Assembly (NCBI GenBank): GCA_964472315.1
Contig: CAYYJS010000001.1
Location: forward strand, 62,001 to 126,000
Direction of reading: 5' to 3'
Origin: CAYYJS01 sp964472315
Lineage (GTDB): Bacteria; Verrucomicrobiota; Kiritimatiellia; UBA8416
Length of the DNA stretch: 64,000 bases
Shown here: piece by piece, positions 17,398-23,683 of the stretch
Layout: the number at the start of each line of letters is the position of its first letter
Position numbering within the stretch: position 1 is the first letter of the stretch
Made by a program: the position numbers and the translations under genes
Notes under the pieces: generated by a model
What the model was told of the DNA's origin: nothing
The model's input: the letters and a program-made list of their open reading frames with translations, nothing else
The model's database searches: none

Positions 17398-18156
17398 ATG
17401 GCTGCCAGCGTCATAGCGCGTGTGTGCGATGTAACCCGCCGGTATCGGCTGGGAGGCGGGGACGTCCGGGCGCTCGACGGCGTGTCGATGGACATCTACG
17501 AGGGCGAGTATCTATCCATCATGGGGCCATCCGGTTCGGGTAAGAGCACGCTTTTCAACATGATCGGCGCGCTGGACGTGCCCACCTCCGGCGCCATCGA
17601 GTTCATGGGAACCGATCTATTCTCGCTGCCGGAGGCGAAGCAGGCGTGGATTCGCTGCAACCAGATCGGCTACATCTTCCAGACGTTCAACCTGATCATG
17701 GCGATGACCGCGTTGGAGAACGTCACGCTGCCGATGCTGTTGCGCGACGACCCCCCGGCGCGGGCCGATGCGCGCGGCAAGGAGATTCTCGATCGCGTGG
17801 GCCTGGCCCACCGCCTGCATCACCTGCCCGACCAGCTTTCCGGAGGCCAGCGCCAGCGCGTGGCCATCGCGCGGGCCCTGGCCAACAACCCGAAGGTCAT
17901 CCTCGCGGACGAACCCACGGGGAACCTCGACGCCAAGACCGGGCAGGAGATCATCGACCTGCTGCACCGGTTGCGGCGGGAGCGGAACGTCACGATCGTC
18001 ACCGCGACCCACGACGCCAAGATGCTCCGGATATCCGACCGCATCGCATGGATGCGCGACGGCAAACTGGAGCGTATCGAAAAGCGCGAGGAGTTCCGGA
18101 TCAAGGTCGGAGGGATGAAGGCGAACATGTGCCCGGAATGCTGGGGACCGGACTGA
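17398..18156 (+). CDS. ABC transporter ATP-binding protein, LolD/MacB family (second copy)
   Basis: Cytoplasmic ATPase of 252 aa, last gene of the operon. Motifs are intact: Walker A GPSGSGKS (43-50), Q-loop IFQTFNLI, signature LSGGQRQRVAIARAL, Walker B VILADEPTGNLD, H-loop TATHD. It is clearly paralogous to the ATPase at 16220, so the operon has two ATPases for two FtsX-type permeases, compatible with either two transporters or one asymmetric complex. The C-terminus ends in an unusual tail with MCPEC (a CxxC pair). The stop codon lies inside a 17-bp direct repeat, suggesting that the extreme 3' end has been altered by a local duplication. It starts 3 bases after the PqqD-like gene. Confidence 0.9.
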   Translation: MAASVIARVCDVTRRYRLGGGDVRALDGVSMDIYEGEYLSIMGPSGSGKSTLFNMIGALDVPTSGAIEFMGTDLFSLPEAKQAWIRCNQIGYIFQTFNLIMAMTALENVTLPMLLRDDPPARADARGKEILDRVGLAHRLHHLPDQLSGGQRQRVAIARALANNPKVILADEPTGNLDAKTGQEIIDLLHRLRRERNVTIVTATHDAKMLRISDRIAWMRDGKLERIEKREEFRIKVGGMKANMCPECWGPD

Positions 18157-18180
18157 CCTGGTTGACCGGACTGACCTGGT
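18146..18180. repeat. Two 17-bp tandem direct repeats spanning the stop codon of the last transporter gene
   Basis: GACCGGACTGACCTGGT occurs at 18146-18162 and again at 18164-18180, an 18-base period. The first copy contains the TGA stop (18154-18156) of the second ATPase. A third, partial unit may follow (GTGTTGACC). Replication slippage is the simplest origin. Confidence 0.75.
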
Positions 18181-18181
18181 G

Positions 18182-18219
18182 TGTTGACCCTATTGCCAAT
18201 GTGGTCAATAAGGTCAACA
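18182..18219. repeat. Inverted repeat downstream of the transporter operon
   Basis: TGTTGACCCTATTG (18182-18195) and CAATAAGGTCAACA (18206-18219) pair over 14 positions with one mismatch, separated by a 10-base loop. It lies 25 bases after the operon stop. There is no T-run, so it may be a Rho-independent-like hairpin of weak type, an mRNA stabiliser, or an operator. Confidence 0.6.
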
Positions 18220-18243
18220 AGGGCATTTCTCACTTTGTTGCGC

Positions 18244-18435
18244 TCATGCCGGCCGCGTTCCTTTGCAGTTCGGGAAGGCGGAGCAGCCCCAGAAATCGCC
18301 CTTCGCGGACTTCCGCTGGCGCATGGGCTTGCCGCACTGGGGGCAGTCGGGCGCCTCGGCGGCCTTTTGTTCTTCGCGCGCCCTACTTCGCGAATATCGT
18401 CCACTGGTTCGCGACCTCGGCGAACTGCGAGCGGT
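18244..18435 (-). pseudogene. C-terminal topoisomerase-type zinc-finger remnant
   Basis: The minus-strand frame ending at the TGA complementary to 18244-18246 encodes a topoisomerase I-type C4 zinc finger: CPQCGKPMRQ, then FWGCSAFPNCKGT. All four cysteines and the FWGCS...CKGT spacing are intact. Upstream the frame is closed by a stop within about 40 codons, and no start codon or partner domain is visible. Such fingers end bacterial topoisomerase IA, and also small proteins with a four-helix-bundle suffix domain; the latter is the more likely parent. It is called a fragment because the protein upstream of the finger is missing. Confidence 0.55.
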
Positions 18436-18614
18436 TCATGCGGTGGAGCGGTTCCGATCCGACGATGTACGTCGTATGCGCCGTGGCGCTGTTCCTCTCC
18501 GCGGGTGCGCAGTGGATCGTGACGGGGGCGAGGGGCCGGGCAAACGGAGCGCGCGGCCGGCACGTGTAACGGATTCCTGTTGCCGATGCGTGGCGATTCT
18601 GCAATCGTTCCCGC

Positions 18615-19124
18615 ATGAATTCTGCGAGGTCGATGCGGTGGCGTTCGGGGGTGGGGTTGCTCTGTGTGGCGGTCACGCTGGCCGGCGGGTGCGCGACGTT
18701 CACGCGGGTACGGTTCGAGGTGGATCCGTCGGGTCTGGACTACGTGCAGTTCGTCCAGCACAACCGGATGGCGGACGGACGCCTGTACACGGTGAAGCTG
18801 GAACTGCAGGGCAGCGGGTTGCTGACCTACCAGGCCGGGACGAGCGAGCGTGCGCGCAGCGGGCTCTGGCAATCGCCGGACGATCCGACGTGGCAGGACC
18901 TGCGGACCGACCGGAAAGTGTTGCCGGCGGAGACGACGCGCGACGCCCTGCAGCGTATCGTGGATGCCGGCGCCTTCGACCGTGACCGCGACCTGAACCC
19001 CGACGGCCTGGAGCACCCGCTTTTCGTTCAGGCGCGCATCGGGTCCGAGCGCCGCATTTTCGTGACCGGCGAGTCCTCGTTCACCGCGATCTACAACGCG
19101 TTGCTGCAGCAGCTTGTCCGTTGA
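18615..19124 (+). CDS. Putative lipoprotein of unknown function
   Basis: A 169-aa protein with a signal peptide and lipobox LAGGC, predicted to be lipidated at C26 and anchored in the membrane. The mature part has no domain I recognise; it is a mixed alpha/beta sequence with segments such as YTVKLELQGSGLLTYQAG and HPLFVQARIGSERRIFVTGES. An internal ATG at 18633 is an alternative start that still leaves an intact signal peptide. It is on the same strand as the transporter operon but 458 bp downstream, so it is probably a separate unit. If the operon is a Lol-like or export system, a lipoprotein neighbour might be a client, but nothing in the sequence proves a link. Confidence 0.7.
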   Translation: MNSARSMRWRSGVGLLCVAVTLAGGCATFTRVRFEVDPSGLDYVQFVQHNRMADGRLYTVKLELQGSGLLTYQAGTSERARSGLWQSPDDPTWQDLRTDRKVLPAETTRDALQRIVDAGAFDRDRDLNPDGLEHPLFVQARIGSERRIFVTGESSFTAIYNALLQQLVR

Positions 19125-19185
19125 TTGGAACGCGCCGGAGTCGCCGTTTCCGACGGGTTGACCGGGTCCGGCGTCGGGGTGGGGT

Positions 19186-19848
19186 TCAGGGGGCGCTTCG
19201 CCGCCGGCGGCGCATGAGCGACAAGGCCAGACCGGGCAGCAGCAGCGATGCCGCGAACGCCGGGATGAAGGCATGGGTGTCGCGGGCGCAGGCGCCGACC
19301 GTGGCGTAGGCCAGCGATATGCCCGTGTTGGCCAGCGTCGCGAAGATGGCGAATTGACGCGGATCGGACCGCAGCATGCCGAGAAAGATCACGGAGGCTT
19401 CCGCCAGTACCGGCACGGGGCGGGCGACGATGAGCATGCCGTTGCGGTAGCGTTCGTTCCAAACCTCGAGACGTTTCAGATCGGCGGCGCCGACGAGCCT
19501 TTCGGCGAGGGGGCGTCCGCCATGGCGTCCGACCCAGTATCCGATGGCGCAACTCGCGGTCATGCCGACGAGCGAGGTCAGCGCGCCGAGCGGGATGCCG
19601 AGCCACAGGCCGCACAGGGTGCTCACGACGCTGGACGGAACCGGCAACAGGATGTCGGAGGCCAGGGCGCCGGCGAGCAGCGCGGCCAGGCCCATCCGGT
19701 TGCCGGCGCCGGCCTCGATGAGTTGCTCGATTCCGGCCTCCAGTTGCGGCCCGGCGATCAGGAACGGCATGAGGATGATGCCGAAGAGGATCGCCCCCAG
19801 CAGGAGGCGTCGGATCGGACGCGGGCGTGCGGAAGACTCGTCCGGCAT
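19186..19848 (-). CDS. VTT-domain (DedA/SNARE-associated) membrane protein
   Basis: Inner-membrane protein of 220 aa. About five hydrophobic segments: an N-terminal helix (LLLGAILFGIILMPFLI), a helical hairpin region around LASDILLPVPSSVVSTLCGL, and a conserved core GMTASCAIGYWVGRHGGRPL, typical of the VTT domain. A C-terminal helix ends in a run of arginines. DedA/VTT proteins are lipid scramblases or flippases for undecaprenyl phosphate or phospholipids; the specific lipid cannot be told. The start has GGAG about 10 bases upstream, within the end of the methyltransferase gene region, and only 7 bases separate the two genes, so they form an operon. Confidence 0.8.
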   Translation of the reverse strand: MPDESSARPRPIRRLLLGAILFGIILMPFLIAGPQLEAGIEQLIEAGAGNRMGLAALLAGALASDILLPVPSSVVSTLCGLWLGIPLGALTSLVGMTASCAIGYWVGRHGGRPLAERLVGAADLKRLEVWNERYRNGMLIVARPVPVLAEASVIFLGMLRSDPRQFAIFATLANTGISLAYATVGACARDTHAFIPAFAASLLLPGLALSLMRRRRRSAP

Positions 19849-19855
19849 GGTGGTG

Positions 19856-20851
19856 TCACTCCGGCTTGCGCGCGCTGACGAGCCAGTGCGGCATGGGTGG
19901 CGGCATCGCCCGGCGTCGGCAGTCCACGAACCCCGCGTCGGTCAGCCAGTCGGTCATTTCCGAGTCCGAGAAGACCCATCCGTTGTTCGTCGTCAGGGCC
20001 ATGTTGACGGCGAACAGCGCCGAAAATCGCGGTTGGGTATGCGTGGCGTCGGTCATCATGTCGAGCACATGCACGACGCCGCCGGGCGTCAGCGCGGCGT
20101 AGGCCCGTTGCAGCAATCGGCGAATGGCATCGGGGGATTCCTGATGCAGGACCCCGAAGAAGATCACGGCATCCTGGTCGTCGGGGAACGGGGTCGCATG
20201 GTAGTCGCCGGGGCATGTCCGGACGCGCTCGCCCATGCCGGCTTGCGCGATGAGTTCGTCGGCGACCCTGACGATGCCGGGCAGATCGATCACCGTGCAG
20301 GTCATGTGCGGGTTGGCCTGGGCGATCAGGACGGCATAGGTGCCGGGGCCGCCGCCGACATCGAGCAGGCGCCGCCGCCCGCGCAGGTCCAGGTTTGGCA
20401 CGACGGCGCGCCCGATGCCCAGCGCGCGGCCGTGCATGGCGAGGACGAAGGTGCGTGTGCGGGCCTCGTCCATCCCGAGATGCACGGCGGGCGGTTCCAC
20501 CGGTTTGCCCGTGCGTACGAAGTCGGCGGCGCGGCCCCATGCCGCATAGACATCGCGGTTGTACCGGATCGCGCCGCTCAGGTCGCCCGGTGCGCCCGGC
20601 GTCAGGAATGCCGACGCTTCGGGCGCGTTGCGATAGCGGTCATCCTCTTTCACGACCAAATCGAGCGCGGCGCAGGCATCGAGCAGCAGTCGTGTGCCGC
20701 GCGGGTTCAGCGCGCCGTGGCGGGCCACGTCGTCGGCGGTCGCGCCGGGATGCTCCGCGAGCAGCCCGAAGACGCCGAGGTCCGAGGCGGCGAACAGCAC
20801 GCCGGACGCGTAGAAGGCCGAAGCCATGTCGGTGATCTTGTTCGGATCCAT
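19856..20851 (-). CDS. O-methyltransferase (acetylserotonin/plant family 2 type)
   Basis: A predicted SAM-dependent methyltransferase of 331 aa. The N-terminal 95 residues form the winged-helix dimerisation domain of this family (FYASGVLFAASDLGVFGLLA). The C-terminal Rossmann domain has motif I LLDVGGGPGTYA (about 166-177), an acidic residue after strand 2 (CTVIDLPGI), and the catalytic-helix region FFGVLHQE (about 233-240), where Gln replaces the usual catalytic-loop residue after His. Substrates in the family are phenols, polyketides and hydroxyindoles; the true substrate is unknown. It is the first gene of a pair with the VTT protein. No clear Shine-Dalgarno precedes the ATG. Confidence 0.82.
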   Translation of the reverse strand: MDPNKITDMASAFYASGVLFAASDLGVFGLLAEHPGATADDVARHGALNPRGTRLLLDACAALDLVVKEDDRYRNAPEASAFLTPGAPGDLSGAIRYNRDVYAAWGRAADFVRTGKPVEPPAVHLGMDEARTRTFVLAMHGRALGIGRAVVPNLDLRGRRRLLDVGGGPGTYAVLIAQANPHMTCTVIDLPGIVRVADELIAQAGMGERVRTCPGDYHATPFPDDQDAVIFFGVLHQESPDAIRRLLQRAYAALTPGGVVHVLDMMTDATHTQPRFSALFAVNMALTTNNGWVFSDSEMTDWLTDAGFVDCRRRAMPPPMPHWLVSARKPE

Positions 20852-20935
20852 GGCTGCGCATCGTAGTCGCCGGTCCGGCCGATGTCGATTCGCGAGTGAC
20901 GCAATCGAGGCGCGCCGGGCGCAACGGCGACTCGG

Positions 20936-21976
20936 TCAGTGCGTGTGGGCGGTTGCCCCGCGGTCGGGCGCGACCAACCGCTTGAGGGATGGCCAGAGTA
21001 GAACGCCGAGCAGGGCGGCGACGCAGGTCCAGCGGACGATGGCGGGCAGTTCGTCATGGCAGGCGGCGGTGATTTGCGCCCCCGTGCCGGCGTAGATGGC
21101 GTCGAGCGCGAGGCCGGAGACAATGGACGTGACGGCGACGGTGCCGACATAAACAAACGTGGCGGCGCGTCCCAGCATCTTCCAGAGCGTACTGATGGTG
21201 GCGGCGTTCGTCGCCGGGCCGGCGATCAGAAAGACCAGCGCCGCACCCGGGGAGACGCCCTTCGCGATCAGCGCGGCGGCGATCGGCACCGAGGCCGTCG
21301 CACAGACATAGACGGGTATCCCTAAGGCCATCATCACGAACATGGCGCCGATGCCGGTGCCGATGGCGCCCGCAAAAAAGTCATCCGGCACGACGGCGGC
21401 GATGCCGCCGGCCACGAGCAGACCGAGCAGCAGCGAGACGCCGATATCCTTCGGCAGGTCGACAAACCCATAGCGAATGGCGCGCCGCCACGCGGGCGCA
21501 TGGGCGCTCTCCTTGTCGCAGCAACTGGACGTGCAGGCCGGAACGGCGGGGGCGTCGGCGATCTTCTCCGGAATCATGTTGGCCAGAATGCCGCCGATGA
21601 TACCCGAGACAAAGGCGGCGACGGCGCGGAACAGGGCGAAGACCCAGCCGAGGAGACTGACCGTAACCAGAATGCTGTCGATGCCGGTCTGCGGCGTGGA
21701 CAGCAGGAAAGCCATCGTTGCGCCGCGGCCCGCGCCATGTCGGCGGAGCGACGCGGTCACGGGGATCACGCTGCACGAGCACAACGGCAGCGGCACGCCG
21801 AGCAGCGAGGCCTTGAGCACCGCGCCCAGGCGACGCTGCCCAAGGTGTCGTTCGACGAAAGCCGGTGACAGGAAGACCGACAACAGGCCCGCGATCGCGA
21901 AGCCGAATAACAGATATGGCGCCATGGCTTCCAGAGTACTCCAGAGGCTGGCTAGAAAGTGCGTTGCGAGGCTCAT
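20936..21976 (-). CDS. SO_0444/ArsP-family metal efflux permease
   Basis: A membrane permease of 346 aa with about 8-10 helices, related to the DUF318/ArsP-type permeases and to the SO_0444 Cu/Zn efflux group. The family signature PLCSCSVIP lies near 64-72 with C66 and C68, followed by a TPQTGIDS loop. A second repeat carries GPATNAATIST. A cysteine-rich cytoplasmic loop (CTSSCCD) at about 150 and a histidine-rich end (AHTH) could bind metal. It probably exports a metal or metalloid ion. AGGAT lies 8 bases before the ATG. The upstream region (21977-22532) contains repeated TTGTGAA motifs that may be metalloregulator sites. No regulator gene is adjacent. Confidence 0.8.
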   Translation of the reverse strand: MSLATHFLASLWSTLEAMAPYLLFGFAIAGLLSVFLSPAFVERHLGQRRLGAVLKASLLGVPLPLCSCSVIPVTASLRRHGAGRGATMAFLLSTPQTGIDSILVTVSLLGWVFALFRAVAAFVSGIIGGILANMIPEKIADAPAVPACTSSCCDKESAHAPAWRRAIRYGFVDLPKDIGVSLLLGLLVAGGIAAVVPDDFFAGAIGTGIGAMFVMMALGIPVYVCATASVPIAAALIAKGVSPGAALVFLIAGPATNAATISTLWKMLGRAATFVYVGTVAVTSIVSGLALDAIYAGTGAQITAACHDELPAIVRWTCVAALLGVLLWPSLKRLVAPDRGATAHTH

Positions 21977-22532
21977 GGCATCATCCTTTCCGGGTCACTG
22001 CCCGTCGTTCCGCAACTATATTGCCGACAACGATTTGTGGCTACAAGGTTCATTTGTGAACAACCCTCGTTCATCGCTTCGCCCACGGGCGCCCGGCCCG
22101 GAATGGCCGCCGCCGTCGCCTCGCGCGCCGTTCCGGTTTGGCGCGATCCGCCGAATTGGAGTGCGCGCGGATATTCTCCATCTCACTAAGCAATTGTACA
22201 ACAAATCGTTGTGAATGCTACAAGAATAGCATCATATTAGCGCCAAGGCGGGAGCAGGGCTCCTGCTTCGGGGTGGTGGTCGTGTGGCGGTCGGTCGGCG
22301 CCTCGTGCGGGCAGTACAACCGGGCTCTTGTGAACAAGTTATTAACACAGGTGTGAGCAGGTCGGGGGATGTGCCGGAGGAGAAGCCGGAAGCGGAAGGT
22401 CGGACCAAGGTCGGAGCGAGCGGTTCGGGGATGTTGACGGTGACCGTGCAAGGCTGCTAAACAAGTAAATTCACACATGCCCTGTGGAGGCGCTGCGTAT
22501 AACGCCGGGGCGGGCGTATTCAGGGAGATGCG
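21977..22532. promoter_or_regulatory. 556-bp divergent intergenic region with recurring operator-like motifs
   Basis: It separates the metal permease (minus) and the Gfo/Idh/MocA gene (plus). TTGTGAACAA, a near-palindrome with TTGT/ACAA arms, occurs at 22054-22063 and 22328-22337, and a related TTGTGAATGCTACAA lies at 22208-22222. CAACGATTTGT (22029-22039) and its inverse ACAAATCGTTG (22201-22211) form a widely spaced inverted pair. This part is AT-rich compared with the coding sequence. No credible gene was found on either strand. A weak promoter for the plus-strand gene may lie at 22434-22463 (TTGACG, 18 bases, TAAACA). Confidence 0.5.
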
Positions 22533-23606
22533 ATGACGATGAAAAAGTTGCGTGTCGGCGTAATCGGTCTTGGAATGGGAAAGGCGCACATCAAGGGATA
22601 CCAGAAGCATGCGATGGCCGAAGTGGTGGCGGTGGCCGATCTGGACCGGAAGCGGCTGGATGCCGCGAAACTGGAGTTTGCGATCCCGAGCGTTTACACG
22701 TCGGCCGACGAGATGCTGGCGAAAGAGTCGCTGGACGTGGTGAGCGTCGCGACGCCGAACACGTTTCATAAGCCGCTCACGCTGGCGGCTCTGAAGGCCG
22801 GCGCCCACGTGCTGTGCGAGAAGCCCATGGCCATGGATGCCGGCGAGGCGCGCGACATGCGCGCGGCGGCCGAAGCGGCCGGCCGCCGGCTCATGATCAA
22901 CTTCTCGTTCCGTTTCACGCCGCAGTCCTGGGCGCTGAAGCGGGAGGTCGACGGTGGCCTTCTCGGCGACGTCTACTTCGCACAGACGCGCTGGCTGCGT
23001 CGGCGCGGCATGCCCGGATTCGGCGGCTGGTTCGGTCAGAAGGCGCTCGCCGGCGGCGGCCCGCTGATCGACCTCGGCGTGCACCGTATCGACCTCGCCT
23101 TGTGGTTGATGGGGTATCCGGAACCCGACTGGGTGATGGGCGCGACGTACAACCACATCGCCGCCGCGCGGGCCAAAGCCGAGGGCAAGGCGTTCGACGT
23201 CGAGGACTTCGCGACGGCGCTCATCCGCTTCAAGAACGGCGCGACGCTCGATGTGCAGGCGTCCTGGGCCGGCAACATCAAGCAGCGCGAGCTCATGGAA
23301 ACCCGGTTGCTGGGGACGGCCGGCGGCCTGCTGCAGCACAATGTCGGCGAAGGCTACGATTTCGAGGCCGAGATGTATATCGAGCGCAACGGCTGCCAGT
23401 TCGATCTCATCCCGCACGCGCCGATCCCGAACGTCGGCTCGGCCATGGAGCATTTCATCGAGTCCATCGTGACCGGCGTGCCGCACGTGGCGACGGCGGA
23501 CGAGGGCGTCACAGTCATGGACCTGCTGGACGCGATCTACGCGAGCGCCGCGCAGGGCAAGCCCGTCCACATCGGGGCCCGGACCGCGGCGGCCGCGGGG
23601 CATTGA
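22533..23606 (+). CDS. Gfo/Idh/MocA-family oxidoreductase
   Basis: A cytoplasmic NAD(P)-dependent sugar or sugar-alcohol dehydrogenase of 357 aa, the usual length. The N-terminal Rossmann domain begins VGVIGLGMGKAHIKGYQ (about 6-22) with GxGxxG-like spacing, and EKPMAMDAGEA near 97 contains the conserved Lys of the EKP motif. The C-terminal domain holds the catalytic GGGPLIDLGVHRIDLALWL (about 170-188) with the DxxxHxxD active-site pattern. Substrates in the family range from inositol to glucose and N-acetyl sugars and cannot be predicted here. It is a single gene, ending 77 bp before the convergent GH94 gene with a strong hairpin between them. Sugar catabolism is consistent with the neighbouring glycosidases. 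Confidence 0.88.
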   Translation: MTMKKLRVGVIGLGMGKAHIKGYQKHAMAEVVAVADLDRKRLDAAKLEFAIPSVYTSADEMLAKESLDVVSVATPNTFHKPLTLAALKAGAHVLCEKPMAMDAGEARDMRAAAEAAGRRLMINFSFRFTPQSWALKREVDGGLLGDVYFAQTRWLRRRGMPGFGGWFGQKALAGGGPLIDLGVHRIDLALWLMGYPEPDWVMGATYNHIAAARAKAEGKAFDVEDFATALIRFKNGATLDVQASWAGNIKQRELMETRLLGTAGGLLQHNVGEGYDFEAEMYIERNGCQFDLIPHAPIPNVGSAMEHFIESIVTGVPHVATADEGVTVMDLLDAIYASAAQGKPVHIGARTAAAAGH

Positions 23607-23620
23607 GGCGGCGCCATCCG

Positions 23621-23649
23621 TTGCCCGGACGGCGGCGCCGTCCGGGCAA
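23621..23649. terminator. Bidirectional hairpin terminator between convergent genes
   Basis: TTGCCCGGACGGC, a 3-base loop GGC and GCCGTCCGGGCAA form a perfect 13-bp stem. It sits between the ends of the oxidoreductase (plus, 23606) and the GH94 protein (minus, 23684). There is no clear T-run, so termination may depend on stem strength alone or on Rho. Confidence 0.75.
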
Positions 23650-23683
23650 TCGATAGCGCTCCTGCCACCGGTCGCCGGGGCGG

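Larger units (their letters stand above)
18157..18614. other. 458-bp region without an intact gene
   Basis: Between the transporter operon and the lipoprotein gene lie a tandem repeat (18146-18180), an inverted repeat (18182-18219) and a minus-strand zinc-finger remnant (18244-18435). The rest shows no supported gene. A 43-codon plus-strand frame at 18438-18569 encodes one hydrophobic stretch (MYVVCAVALFLSAGAQWIV) but lacks a convincing ribosome binding site. Confidence 0.6.

Noticed and set aside
18438..18569. A 43-codon plus-strand frame with one hydrophobic helix (possible small membrane protein)
   Set aside because: There is no convincing ribosome binding site, and no known homologue comes to mind; it lies in a region of gene debris.
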